A DNA stretch of 64,000 bases from JAFAYN01 sp963733105 (GTDB taxonomy: Bacteria; Gemmatimonadota; Gemmatimonadetes; Longimicrobiales; Longimicrobiaceae). The stretch covers positions 124,001 through 188,000 of the forward strand of contig CAVTCB010000007.1 of the NCBI GenBank assembly GCA_963733105.1, given 5' to 3'. Numbering within the stretch: position 1 is the first letter of the stretch; every line of letters starts with the position of its first letter. The translations under genes and the position numbers were made by a program. The notes beneath the pieces were generated by a model. That model saw nothing but the letters and a program-made list of their open reading frames with translations, was not told the origin of the DNA and ran no database searches. Shown here one piece after another: positions 44,541 through 53,683 of this stretch.

Positions 44541-45557
44541 ATGCGCCACGCGGTCGTCGCCGGAACCGGATCGTACGTCCCCCCGAGGGTGGTCACCAAC
44601 GCGGAGCTCTCCGCCGCGCTGGGAGAGGACGTGGACCCCTTCGTGTCGGGGACGCTGGGGATCCGCGAGCGGCGGTGGTGCGGCCCGGACGAGTCCACGG
44701 CGGACCTGGCGGAGCGGGCGGCGCTCCGGGCGCTGGAGGACGCGGGCGTCGGCGCGGACGGGGTGGACCTGCTGATCGTCTCCACCGACACGCCGGAGTA
44801 CGTGTCCCCCGCCACCGCCTCGGTGCTGCACGGGCGGCTGGGGATGCGACCCGACGTGGGGACCTTCGACCTCAACGCCGCCTGCTCGGGGTTCGCCGCG
44901 GCGCTGGACACGGCGTGGAAGTTCATCCGCGCCGACGAGCGCTACCGGCGCGTGCTGGTGGTGGCCGCCTACGCCATGTCCCGCTACCTGGACCCGCTCG
45001 ACAAGAAGACGGTGACCATCTTCGCGGACGGCGCCGGGGCGGTGGTGCTGGAGGCCTCGGAGGAGCCGGGGGTGCTGGCCTCCGAGCTGGCGGCGGACGG
45101 GCGGCTGGCGGGGGGGATGGGGGTGTTCGCGGGGGGGACGGCGGAGCCCGTCACGGAGGCGGTGCTCCGCGACGGTTATCGAAACCGCCTCCGCTTCGTG
45201 GAGAAGTACCCCCGGGAGGTCAACGAGGAGGGGTGGCCGCGCATCGCCCGCTCGGTGCTGGGGCGCGCGGGGAGGACCGTGGGCGACGTGGAGCTCTGGC
45301 TCTGGACGCAGGTGAACCGCTCCACCATCGAGACCGTCATGGACCGGCTGGGAGAGCCCATGCGCAAGGCGCACACGGTGATGGACCGCTGGGGATACAC
45401 CGGCTCCGCCTGCCTCCCCATGGCGCTGGACGACGCCGCGCGCGCCGGCCGCCTCCGCCCCGGCGACCTGGTGGTGCTGACCGGCTCCGGGGCGGGGCTG
45501 GCCATGGGGTGCGTCGCCCTCCTCTGGACCCGCGGCGGAGGGAACGGCCGTGGCTGA
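44541..45557 (+). CDS. KASIII/FabH-like thiolase-fold enzyme lacking the usual His and Asn
   Basis: The 338-residue protein has the thiolase fold of 3-oxoacyl-ACP synthase III, with active-site Cys115 in DLNAACSGFAAAL and FADGAGAVVLE. At the position of the FabH PHQANxRI motif it reads LWTQVNRSTIE (Thr256 for His), and at the YGNTSAAS motif it reads WGYTGSACLP (Tyr286 for Asn). The decarboxylating Claisen mechanism needs both residues, so a different reaction, such as acyl transfer, is likely. It overlaps the next gene, an acyl-CoA ligase, by 8 nt, suggesting a shared acyl substrate. Confidence 0.85.
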   Translation: MRHAVVAGTGSYVPPRVVTNAELSAALGEDVDPFVSGTLGIRERRWCGPDESTADLAERAALRALEDAGVGADGVDLLIVSTDTPEYVSPATASVLHGRLGMRPDVGTFDLNAACSGFAAALDTAWKFIRADERYRRVLVVAAYAMSRYLDPLDKKTVTIFADGAGAVVLEASEEPGVLASELAADGRLAGGMGVFAGGTAEPVTEAVLRDGYRNRLRFVEKYPREVNEEGWPRIARSVLGRAGRTVGDVELWLWTQVNRSTIETVMDRLGEPMRKAHTVMDRWGYTGSACLPMALDDAARAGRLRPGDLVVLTGSGAGLAMGCVALLWTRGGGNGRG

Positions 45558-47352
45558 GACGATGGTGTCCGTGTTCCGCGAGCGCGCGGCGCGCCTGGGC
45601 GACCGCGCGGCGCTCCGCGTGCTGGCGGCCGGGGGCGCCCCGCGCGACGAGACCGTCTCCTGGCGCGAGTGGGGGGAGCAGGCGCGGCGCTTCGCGGCGG
45701 CGCTGGTGGCGGCGGGGCACCGCCCGGGGGAGGCGGTGGCCGTGTTCGCGGGGAACCGCCTCCTCTGGCCGGTGGCCGACCTGGGGACGCTCCTGGCGGG
45801 CGGGGTGGGGGTGGGGATCTACCCCACCGCCAGCCCCGAGCAGGTGCGCCAGGTGCTGGCGGACTGCGGGGCCGCGGTGCTGGTGGTGGACACCCCGGAG
45901 CGGCTCTCGCTGGTCACCCAGCTCCGCGCCGGCCTCCCCGGGCTGCGCACGGTGGTGTGCCAGCGGCTCCGCCCCTCGCGCACCTGGACGCTGGGGTGGG
46001 AGGAGTGGCTGGCGCGCGGGGCCCGGGCGCTGGAGCACGGCCGGGGGGTGGCGGAGGAGCTGGAGCGCCGGGCCGCGCGCCTGGGGCCCGACGACACGGC
46101 GGTGCTCATCTACACCTCCGGCTCCACGGGGGAGCCCAGGGGGGCGCGGATCACCCACCGCTGCCTCCTGGAGTCGGCGCTCTCCATCCAGCAGACGCTG
46201 GGGCTGGGGGAGGCCGACACCGGGCTCTCCTTCCTCCCCTTCTGCCACGGCGCCGAGCGCATCTTCGGGCTGTACACGCGGATCGTGTGCGGGATGGAGG
46301 CGGGGCTGGTGGAGGACCACGCCCGCGTCCCCGAGGCGGCGCGCGCCTACGGCCCCACCGTCTTCGGCGGGCTCCCCCGCTTCTACGAGAAGGCGTACGA
46401 GGCGCTGCGCGCGGAGGAGGAGGGCGCCTCCGGCGAGGAGCGCGGGCGCTGGGCGCGCACGCTGGAGCTGGGCCGCGCCCGCTCGCGGCTGCGGCAGGCG
46501 GGGGAGCCGGTCCCGCCGGAGCTCGAAGAGGAGTGGCGCGCCGCGGGGGCCCCGCTCTTCGCCCGGGTCTCGGCGCTCTTCGGCGGGCGGGTGCGGCGCG
46601 CCACCTCGGGCGGGGCGACGCTCCCCGGGGCGGTGGCGGAGTACCTGGACGCCCTGGGGCTCACCGTGCTCGGCGCCTACGGGATGACCGAGCACCTGTG
46701 CGTGGCCTTCAACCGCCCCGGCCACTACACGCTGGACTCCTCCGGCCCGCCGATGCCCGGGACCGAGCTGCGCGTGGCGGAGGACGGGGAGGTGAGGGTG
46801 CGGCGCGGGCCGCTCACCTTCGCCGGCTACCACGGCCGCCCGGAGGCCACCCGCGACGCCTTCACCCCGGACGGGGAGTGGCTCCTCACCGGCGACCTGG
46901 GGGAGGTGGGGGCGGACGGGTGCCTGCGGATCACCGGGCGCAGGAAGGAGCTGATCGCCCTGTCCAGCGGGAAGAAGGTGGCCCCGCTCCCCATCGAGGG
47001 GCTCCTGGTGCAGGACCCCTGGATCGGGCAGGCCATGCTGTACGGCGAGGGGCGGCGCTTCGTCACCGCGCTCCTGGCGCTCCGCCGTCCGGTGGTGGAG
47101 GCGTGGGCCCGCGAGCGCGCCCTCCCCCACGACTACCCCGACCTGCTGGGGCACCCGGAGGTGGTGTCGCGGGTGCAGGAGGCGGTGGACCGGGTGAACG
47201 CCCGCCTCGCCCGCCCCGAGCAGGTGCGCCGCTGGACCCTCCTGGAGCGCGAGCTCTCCCCCGAGGAGGACGAGCTGACCCCCACGCTGAAGCTGCGCCG
47301 CCCCGTGGTCGCGGAGCGCTACCGCGACCGCATGGAAGCCCTCTACTCCTGA
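45550..47352 (+). CDS. Long-chain-fatty-acid-CoA ligase-type AMP-forming synthetase
   Basis: The 600-residue ANL-superfamily enzyme has the P-loop AVLIYTSGSTGEPRGARITH (A3), YGMTEHLCVAFN (A5), LLTGDLGEVGADGCLRITGRRKELI (A7-A8) and a C-terminal TPTLKLRRPVV carrying the likely adenylation Lys. The layout and length match FadD15-like long-chain ligases, which make acyl-AMP and then acyl-CoA. GTG 45550 overlaps the KASIII-like stop by 8 nt; ATG 45559 is the alternative. The chain length is not readable from sequence. Confidence 0.9.
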   Translation: MAETMVSVFRERAARLGDRAALRVLAAGGAPRDETVSWREWGEQARRFAAALVAAGHRPGEAVAVFAGNRLLWPVADLGTLLAGGVGVGIYPTASPEQVRQVLADCGAAVLVVDTPERLSLVTQLRAGLPGLRTVVCQRLRPSRTWTLGWEEWLARGARALEHGRGVAEELERRAARLGPDDTAVLIYTSGSTGEPRGARITHRCLLESALSIQQTLGLGEADTGLSFLPFCHGAERIFGLYTRIVCGMEAGLVEDHARVPEAARAYGPTVFGGLPRFYEKAYEALRAEEEGASGEERGRWARTLELGRARSRLRQAGEPVPPELEEEWRAAGAPLFARVSALFGGRVRRATSGGATLPGAVAEYLDALGLTVLGAYGMTEHLCVAFNRPGHYTLDSSGPPMPGTELRVAEDGEVRVRRGPLTFAGYHGRPEATRDAFTPDGEWLLTGDLGEVGADGCLRITGRRKELIALSSGKKVAPLPIEGLLVQDPWIGQAMLYGEGRRFVTALLALRRPVVEAWARERALPHDYPDLLGHPEVVSRVQEAVDRVNARLARPEQVRRWTLLERELSPEEDELTPTLKLRRPVVAERYRDRMEALYS

Positions 47353-47356
47353 CCCC

Positions 47357-47851
47357 ATGGCAAAGCGCGCCTCCCTCGCCGCCCTGCTCGCCGCCACGCT
47401 CCTGATCGCCGCGGCGTACGCCTCCGCCTTCCTCCCCGGCGACCCGCCGCCCTGGGCCGCCTGGGCCATGGCGCTGGGGACCGCCGTCGTCATGGTGGCC
47501 TCCATGGCGCTCGGCGCCGCCCGCCGCGGCGGGATCGGCCGGCTGGGGCTCCCCTTCGCGGGGACCTTCGTGATCCTGGCCGGCGGCTTCGCGGCGGCGA
47601 TGCTCCTCCCCGCGGAGGGGCCGGGCTCGCCGCTCTTCCTGGGGCTCCCGCTCCGCGCCGCCATCGTCCTGGTGGGGGTGGGGCTCCTCCCCCTGCTCTT
47701 CCTCCCCCTGGCCTACGCCCTGACCTTCGACGAGATGACGCTGAGCGAGGCGGACCTGGAGCGGGTGCGGCGCGCCGCCCGCGAGCTGCGCGAGGGAGCG
47801 ACGGCGGCGACGGCGGCCGAGCCCGCCCCCCTGCCCGCGGAGGTCCCGTGA
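47357..47851 (+). CDS. Small membrane protein cotranscribed with an SSS symporter
   Basis: The 164-residue protein has four predicted helices (about 7-26, 33-52, 66-85, 98-122), then a charged helix (TLSEADLERVRRAARELRE). I do not recognise the family. It starts 4 nt after the ligase and overlaps the symporter GTG by 4 nt, as small accessory subunits of SSS-type transporters often do. An accessory role is inference. Confidence 0.7.
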   Translation: MAKRASLAALLAATLLIAAAYASAFLPGDPPPWAAWAMALGTAVVMVASMALGAARRGGIGRLGLPFAGTFVILAGGFAAAMLLPAEGPGSPLFLGLPLRAAIVLVGVGLLPLLFLPLAYALTFDEMTLSEADLERVRRAARELREGATAATAAEPAPLPAEVP

Positions 47852-49359
47852 CCGTCCCCGCGCTCCTCCAGACCGGCGAGCTCCCGCGGCTCGCCCAGCC
47901 GACGATCGTCGCCGTGGCGGTGGTCTACTTCGTCGTGGTGGGGGCGATCGGGGCGTGGGCCACCCGCCGCACCCGCACCGCCAGCGACTTCTTCGTGGCG
48001 GGCGAGGGGATCGGGCTGTTCGCGCTGACGCTGGCGGCGATGTCGGCCACGCTCTCGGGGTTCGCCTTCATCGGCGGGCCGGGGCTGGTCTACACGGTGG
48101 GGCTGGGGGCCATGTTCCTCCTCCTCCCCGCCCCGATCACCGCCTCCATGACCTCGTGGGTGCTGGCGAAGCGGATGCGCCTCCTGGCCGAGGTGCGGGG
48201 GACCATCACCGTCCCCGACGCCATCGGGGCGCGCTACCGCTCGCCGGCGGCGCAGGGGCTCTCCGCCGTGGCGATCCTGGTGGCGGTGGTGGGCTACATG
48301 GCCACCAACATCCTGGCCCTGGGGCTGGTGATCGACTCCATCTTCGGGACGGGGCTGGGCTGGGGGGTGTGGATCGGGATGGCGGTGGTGCTGGGCTACT
48401 CGGTGGCGGGGGGGATCATGGCCGGGATCTACACGGACATGTTCCAGGGGACGCTGATGGCGGTGGCCTCGGTGCTGGTCTTCGTCTACACGCTCCGCGT
48501 GGGCGGCGGGATGGGGGAGATCTCCCGCACCCTGCTGGAGGCGGACCCGGCGTTCCTGGGGCCGTTCGGGAAGATGGGGCCGCTGGCGGCGCTCTCGCTG
48601 TTCTTCGTGTTCGGGGTGGGCTCCATGGGGCAGCCCCACGTGGTCCACAAGTTCTACATGCTCCGCGACCCGCGGAAGCTGAAGTGGTACCCGCTCCTGG
48701 TGACCGTGGCGCTGATCGTCACCATGCTCCTGTACTTCGGGGTGGGGGTGGCGACCCGGGCGCTGGTGGCCGAGGGGCGGATGGAGGCGCTCGCGCGCCC
48801 GGACGACGCCACCCCCTTCTTCCTCCTCCGCTACACCCCGGTCTTCCTTGCCGCGCTGGTCTTCTCCGGCGTCGCGGCGGCCATCATGAGCACGGTCAAC
48901 TCGTTCATGAGCATCGGCGCGGCGGCGCTCACCCACGACATCCCGGTGGCGCTGGGGCGGCGGGTGGAGAACGAGCTGTTCTGGGGCCGGGTGTCCACGG
49001 TGGCGATCTCGGTGGCGGCGGCGGCGCTGGCGCTCCTCCCCGGCGCACTGGTGGCCTTCCTGGGGATCTTCGGGTGGGGGCTGTTCGCCTCCACCCTGGT
49101 CCCCGCGCTCGCCATCGGCCTCAACTGGGAGGGCGCCACCCGGGAGGGCGCCGTCGCCTCCATCTCCGTGGGGCTGGTGGTGACGCTCCTCTTCGAGACC
49201 CTCGCCTACTTCAAGCTGTACGCCTTCCCCACCGGGGTCACGGTCTCCGGCCTGTCGCTGGTGCTCGCCATCCTGGTGTTCTTCGGGGTGTCGTGGCTCA
49301 CCCGCGCGCGCGCCGCCGCGCAGCTCGACGCGGACGTCCGCCTGGTGATGGAGGTGTGA
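47848..49359 (+). CDS. Sodium:solute symporter (SSS) family transporter
   Basis: The 503-residue protein has about 13 membrane helices with SSS signatures: TASDFFVAGEGIGLFALTLAAMSATLSGFAFIG near the N-terminus, the Na+-site region AALVFSGVAAAIMSTVNSFMSIGAAALTHDI, and GQPHVVHKFYML. It is closest in style to acetate/proline/pantothenate symporters; the solute is probably a carboxylate given the neighbours. GTG 47848 overlaps the preceding gene by 4 nt. A GC-rich hairpin repeat follows its stop. Confidence 0.9.
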   Translation: MTVPALLQTGELPRLAQPTIVAVAVVYFVVVGAIGAWATRRTRTASDFFVAGEGIGLFALTLAAMSATLSGFAFIGGPGLVYTVGLGAMFLLLPAPITASMTSWVLAKRMRLLAEVRGTITVPDAIGARYRSPAAQGLSAVAILVAVVGYMATNILALGLVIDSIFGTGLGWGVWIGMAVVLGYSVAGGIMAGIYTDMFQGTLMAVASVLVFVYTLRVGGGMGEISRTLLEADPAFLGPFGKMGPLAALSLFFVFGVGSMGQPHVVHKFYMLRDPRKLKWYPLLVTVALIVTMLLYFGVGVATRALVAEGRMEALARPDDATPFFLLRYTPVFLAALVFSGVAAAIMSTVNSFMSIGAAALTHDIPVALGRRVENELFWGRVSTVAISVAAAALALLPGALVAFLGIFGWGLFASTLVPALAIGLNWEGATREGAVASISVGLVVTLLFETLAYFKLYAFPTGVTVSGLSLVLAILVFFGVSWLTRARAAAQLDADVRLVMEV

Positions 49360-49365
49360 AAGCAC

Positions 49366-49482
49366 CCCCCTCCCCCGGCCCCTCCCCCGCAAGCGGGAGA
49401 GGGGAGAACGACGGGGCGCCGGGGGTTTCCAAAGCGGTCGTAGTGGCTGGCTGTCCCCTGTAACCTGTCCCCTGTCCCCTGG
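49366..49482. repeat. GC hairpin module plus inverted 7-bp repeat array
   Basis: Immediately after the symporter stop lies a CCCCTCCCCCGC/GCGGGAGAGGGG stem (about 49379-49405), then TGTCCCC-type units (49451-49482), the reverse orientation of the array at 44458-44487. No ORF is supported here; it separates the symporter from the MaoC gene. Confidence 0.75.
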
Positions 49483-49490
49483 TTTTCCGA

Positions 49491-49907
49491 ATGCGCTTCG
49501 ACGAGCTGGAGCCGGGCCGCTCGGCGGCGATGTCCAAGACCGTCACGGAGGCGGACGTGGTGCTGTTCGCGGGGGTGACCGGGGACTTCAACCCGGCGCA
49601 CCTGGACCAGACCTACGCCGAGCGGTCGCGCTTCGGGGGGAGGATCGCCCACGGGATGCTTTCCGCGGGGTTCATCTCCGCCTGCCTGGCCATGCGCCTC
49701 CCCGGCCCCGGCACCGTCTACCTGTCGCAGTCGCTCCGCTTCCTCCGCCCGGTGCGCATCGGCGACACCGTCACGGCGCGGGTGGAGGTGGCGGAGCTGT
49801 TCCCGGCGAAGCGCCGCGTCCGCCTCCTCACCGCCTGCTCCAACCAGGAGGGCGAGGCCGTGGTGGAGGGCGAGGCGCTGGTCTGGCTCCCGGAGGACGC
49901 CGAGTGA
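49491..49907 (+). CDS. MaoC-like (R)-specific enoyl-CoA hydratase
   Basis: The 138-residue hot-dog protein has the hydratase-2 motif FAGVTGDFNPAHLDQTYAER (catalytic Asp and His) and FGGRIAHGMLSAGFISACLA, matching PhaJ-type enoyl-CoA hydratases. These interconvert trans-2-enoyl-CoA and (R)-3-hydroxyacyl-CoA, linking beta-oxidation to polyhydroxyalkanoates. Its position beside acyl-CoA ligases and a PHB-depolymerase-type esterase supports that setting. The TonB receptor ATG lies 86 nt downstream. Confidence 0.88.
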   Translation: MRFDELEPGRSAAMSKTVTEADVVLFAGVTGDFNPAHLDQTYAERSRFGGRIAHGMLSAGFISACLAMRLPGPGTVYLSQSLRFLRPVRIGDTVTARVEVAELFPAKRRVRLLTACSNQEGEAVVEGEALVWLPEDAE

Positions 49908-49993
49908 CCCGCGCCTCCCGGTCCGTGAAGTCCCCGTCCGCGCCCGACTCCCCGGCCGCGACCCGTGTCCCCACACCCCGGAGGGTATCTCCC

Positions 49994-52441
49994 ATGCTCC
50001 GAAGCTGCACCGCGCGCCCCCGCTGGCGCACCGTCCTGCTGGCCGCAGCGCTGGCGCTCCTCCCCGCCTCCCTGCTCGCGCAGGCGGGCACCGTCCGCGG
50101 CACCGTCGCCGGCTCGGAGGGCGCCGCGCTGGCCGGCGCCCAGGTGGTCCTGGTGGGCCCGCGCCTGAGCGCCGTGACCACGGCGCAGGGCGCCTTCGTC
50201 CTGGCCGACGTCCCCGCGGGGACGCACCAGCTCCGCGTGTCCCACGCCGGCTACCGCGTCTTCACCCGGCAGGTGGAGGTGCGCGCCGGGGAGGAGGCCC
50301 TGCTGGCGGTCGCGCTGACCCCCACCCCGGTGCTCCTGGACGGGGTGGTGGTGTCCGCCTCCCGCCGGGCCGAGCGCGTCACCGAGGCGCCGGTCACCAT
50401 CACCCGCATCGGGCCCGAGGTGCTGGAGAACACGGTGGGGAACTCCTTCGTGGGGGCGCTGAAGCAGGCCAAGGGGCTGGACTTCATCCAGGTGGGCGCC
50501 ACCAGCGTGGCGGTCAACGCCCGCGGCTTCAACTCCTCCTTCAACAACCGGATGCTGATGATGGAGGACGGGCGCATCGCCGTCCTCCCGGAGAACGGGC
50601 TCCCCGTGGGGCAGTTCACCGCCACCCCCAAGGTGGACCTGGCCGGGCTGGAGGTGATCGTGGGGCCGGGAGCGGCGCTGTACGGCGCCGACGCCTCCAG
50701 CGGCGTGCTCACCCTGCGCACCAAGGACCCGCGCGAGTTCCCCGGGACCACCGTGGAGGTGACGGCGGGTAACCGGGCCTACAAGGACGTGCAGCTCCGC
50801 CAGGCCGGGGTGTTCGGCGGGAGCTGGGGGTACAAGGTGGCGGGCGAGTTCCAGGACGCGGACGACTGGAGCAACCAGCTCACCTACGGGGCCAACAAGG
50901 AGACCGGCGTGGGCGGCGAGGTGGACTGGACCAGCCGCGTCTCGCGCGGGACCGGGTCGCTGGTGCGCTACCTGGGCGAGGACGGGCGGCTGGAGGTGAG
51001 CGGCGGGATGAGCGTGTCGGACGGAGTGGGGCAGACCAACGTGGGGCGCAACCAGCTGGTGGGGTGGAAGTACAACTTCGCCCAGGTGCGGCTGGACCTC
51101 CCCAACTGGTACTTCACCGCCTACCGCACGCAGTCGCAGTCGGGCGAGTCGTACGCGCTGAACCGCTTCACCGACAACAAGTTCGCCGCCGCCAACCGGG
51201 GCATGAGCGACGAGGAGCTGCGCCTGATGTCCGACTGGCCCAGCGACGGCCAGCTGTACGCCGCCGAGGCGCAGAACCACTTCCGCCTCCCCTCGCTCCT
51301 GGACACCCGCGTGGTGTGGGGCGCCCAGCTCCGGCGCGACGTGGTGAGCAGCGACCGGCAGTGGCTGGGCGACCGGCTCACCGGCGAGGACCTCACCATC
51401 GGCCAGTACGGGGTGTACGCGCAGACCGAGACGCGGCTCCTCCCGCAGCTGCAGCTCCTCCTGGCCGGGCGCTACGACAACCACGACCGGTACGAGCCGC
51501 AGTTCTCCCCCAAGGCCGGACTGGTCTTCAACCCCGTGCAGGGCCATTCGGTGCGGGCCACCTACAACCGGGCCTTCAAGTCGCCCACCGTCCTGCAGAC
51601 CGACTTCTACATCCCCGACTTCTCCGTGCTGACGCCCACCATCCGGGTGGGGGTGTTCGGGAACACGGACGGCTTCACCACGCGGGCCACCAACGGGGCC
51701 GAGACGCACTACGCCCCGGTGGTCCCGGAGGAGAACCAGACCTGGGAGCTGGGCTACAAGGGCGTGTTCGCGGGGCGGCTGTTCGTGGACGTGACGGGGT
51801 ACCGCTCGCGGTACGAGAACTTCCTCTCCCCGCTCACCAACATCGGGGCGGCGTTCCGCAACGGGAGCCTGGTGACCAACGAGGCGGGTAACCCGCAGCT
51901 GGTGTTCACCTACTTCAACCTGGGCGACGCGCGGCTCCGCGGGGTGGACGCGGGGGTGAACTACGTCCTCAACCCCAAGGTGGACTTCGCCGCCACGTAC
52001 TCCTACACGGACCTGCAGTCCATCGAGAACGTGGACGTCAAGCTCACCAGCGGCGCCCCCGACACGGCCAAGATCCGCGAGCTGAGCTCCCTCAACTCCC
52101 CCACCAGCAAGTGGTCGCTGGGCGCCAACTTCCGCGACCTGCGCGAGTGGCGGGGCGGGCTCACCCTGCGGCGCGTGGGCGAGTACTTCTTCGCCTCGGG
52201 GATCAACAAGGGGACCATCCCCACCTTCACCACGGTGGACGCCAACCTGGGCTACCACGTCCGCCGGCTCAACACCACGCTCACCCTGGGCGTGAGCAAC
52301 CTGTTCGGGTGCCGCAACGCGGACGCGGCGGAGCCGGGCGACGCGGACGAGTGCGGGTTCGGCATCGAGCACCGGGAGATGGTGAACATGCCCCGGATCG
52401 GGACCATGGTGTTCCTCGGCGGCCGGTACCATCTGCAATAG
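49994..52441 (+). CDS. TonB-dependent outer membrane receptor
   Basis: The 815-residue protein has a signal peptide (RTVLLAAALALLPASLLAQ), a CarboxypepD_reg-like domain (GTVRGTVAGSEGAALAGAQVV, about 32-110), a TonB-box/plug (VVVSASRRAERVTEAPVTI, VAVNARGFNSSFNNRMLMM, VIVGPGAALYGADASSGVL) and a complete beta-barrel ending in FLGGRYHLQ. ATG 49994 has GGAGGG upstream, which corrects a longer frame to 49904. Substrate unknown; its place among lipid or polyester genes suggests uptake of a hydrophobic carboxylate or its carrier. The structured repeat starts 9 nt after the stop. Confidence 0.92.
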   Translation: MLRSCTARPRWRTVLLAAALALLPASLLAQAGTVRGTVAGSEGAALAGAQVVLVGPRLSAVTTAQGAFVLADVPAGTHQLRVSHAGYRVFTRQVEVRAGEEALLAVALTPTPVLLDGVVVSASRRAERVTEAPVTITRIGPEVLENTVGNSFVGALKQAKGLDFIQVGATSVAVNARGFNSSFNNRMLMMEDGRIAVLPENGLPVGQFTATPKVDLAGLEVIVGPGAALYGADASSGVLTLRTKDPREFPGTTVEVTAGNRAYKDVQLRQAGVFGGSWGYKVAGEFQDADDWSNQLTYGANKETGVGGEVDWTSRVSRGTGSLVRYLGEDGRLEVSGGMSVSDGVGQTNVGRNQLVGWKYNFAQVRLDLPNWYFTAYRTQSQSGESYALNRFTDNKFAAANRGMSDEELRLMSDWPSDGQLYAAEAQNHFRLPSLLDTRVVWGAQLRRDVVSSDRQWLGDRLTGEDLTIGQYGVYAQTETRLLPQLQLLLAGRYDNHDRYEPQFSPKAGLVFNPVQGHSVRATYNRAFKSPTVLQTDFYIPDFSVLTPTIRVGVFGNTDGFTTRATNGAETHYAPVVPEENQTWELGYKGVFAGRLFVDVTGYRSRYENFLSPLTNIGAAFRNGSLVTNEAGNPQLVFTYFNLGDARLRGVDAGVNYVLNPKVDFAATYSYTDLQSIENVDVKLTSGAPDTAKIRELSSLNSPTSKWSLGANFRDLREWRGGLTLRRVGEYFFASGINKGTIPTFTTVDANLGYHVRRLNTTLTLGVSNLFGCRNADAAEPGDADECGFGIEHREMVNMPRIGTMVFLGGRYHLQ

Positions 52442-52450
52442 TTTATGGCG

Positions 52451-52660
52451 GGTTCGGGCGTGCCCCCCGCTGGCGCGGGGGTCGGGCTGCGGCTCCGTAA
52501 AGCACGATACAACCGTGCTTAACGGAGTCGAGCCCCGGCAAACTACGCCGGGTCTCGCCCCTTCGGGCTCGCATCCCTCACGCAACTGCTTCTCGTACCT
52601 GTAGTTGTTGTGCTCCCCTCCCCCCTTGTGGGGGAGGGGCCGGGGGTGGGGGGCGCCCAG
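52451..52660 (+). repeat. Structured intergenic repeat, copy C (core 52451-52591) with GC hairpin tail
   Basis: It lies 9 nt after the TonB receptor stop, on the same strand. Same four-hairpin order as copies A and B, but the upper main stem is AAGCACG/CGTGCTT (52500-52520) instead of GGGAACG/CGTTCCC: three base pairs changed on both sides, with the loop ATACAAC conserved. The tail (52610-52660) reads in one frame as LPSPLVGEGPGVGG, the same peptide as the NRPS insertion. Confidence 0.88.
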
Positions 52661-52702
52661 GCCGGCTCACTCCCCACCCGTCACACGATTCTCCGGTCCT
52701 CC

Positions 52703-53683
52703 ATGAGACACCTCCTCCACCTGCTCGCCATCGTGACGTCCACGCAGCTCGCCGCCTGCGCCGCGAGCGCCGCACCGGCATCCGCCCCTCCGGCTTCCGC
52801 ACCGCCCCGGAATCGTCGCTTCACCTGGGAAAGCTCGCCGGGGGAGGGCGGGGCCGTGGCGCGCTACCGGCTCTTCGTCCCGGCGTCGCTCGCCGGGAGG
52901 ACCGGCGCGCCGCTGGTGGTGATGCTGCACGGGTGCACGCAGGACCCCGACGACTTCGCGCGGGGGACGCGGATGAACGCGCTGGCCGAGGAGCACGGCT
53001 TCCTGGTGGCGTACCCGGAGCAGACGGCCGCCGCCAATCCGCAGAAGTGCTGGAGCTGGTTCGACCCCGCGCACCAGGCGCGCGGGCGCGGGCAGCCGGA
53101 AGCGGTCGCGCGGATCACGCGCGAGGTGGCGGCGGCGCACCGGGCGGACCCGCGGCGGGTGTACGTGGCCGGCGTCTCGGCGGGCGGGGCGATGGCGCTG
53201 GTGCTCGCGGCCGCCTACCCGGAGCTGTACGCCGCGGCGGGGTCGCACTCCGGGATCGCGTACCGCGCGGCGACCGCCGTGCCCGAGGCGATCCAGGCCA
53301 TGCAGCGCGGCGCCCCCGACGCCGCGGCGCTCGGCGCGGCGGCGCACGCGGCCATGGGCGCCGCCGCGCGCCCGGTCCCGGTGATCGTCTTCCACGGCGC
53401 CGCCGACCCGGTGGTCCGCCCCGTCAACGCCGAGCAGACGGTCTCCCAGTGGGTGGACGTGAGCGCGCGCGCGGGACAGCCGCTGCGGGCCGCGGCGGAC
53501 GCGGCGCGCACCCGCTTCGTGGACGCGGCGGGGAGGACGGTGCTGGAGACGTGGATCGTCCCGGCGCTGGGGCACGCCTGGTCGGGCGGGTCGGCCGAGG
53601 GGACCTTCACCGACCCGCGGGGCCCCGACGCCTCGCGGGAGATGGTGCGCTTCTTCCTGGAGCACCCGCGGGAGGAGCGGTGA
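52703..53683 (+). CDS. Exported PHB-depolymerase-family esterase
   Basis: The 326-residue protein has a signal ending in the lipobox-like LAAC (Cys about 19), then an alpha/beta hydrolase: VVMLHGCTQDPDDF (oxyanion loop), VYVAGVSAGGAMALVLAA (nucleophile Ser in GVSAG), VFHGAADPVVRP (Asp) and PALGHAWSGG (His). This is the Esterase_PHB group, covering poly(3-hydroxybutyrate) depolymerases and feruloyl/acetylxylan esterases. No separate substrate-binding domain is seen. ATG 52703 was chosen because upstream coding is only repeat sequence. Its TGA overlaps the next GTG. Confidence 0.9.
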   Translation: MRHLLHLLAIVTSTQLAACAASAAPASAPPASAPPRNRRFTWESSPGEGGAVARYRLFVPASLAGRTGAPLVVMLHGCTQDPDDFARGTRMNALAEEHGFLVAYPEQTAAANPQKCWSWFDPAHQARGRGQPEAVARITREVAAAHRADPRRVYVAGVSAGGAMALVLAAAYPELYAAAGSHSGIAYRAATAVPEAIQAMQRGAPDAAALGAAAHAAMGAAARPVPVIVFHGAADPVVRPVNAEQTVSQWVDVSARAGQPLRAAADAARTRFVDAAGRTVLETWIVPALGHAWSGGSAEGTFTDPRGPDASREMVRFFLEHPREER

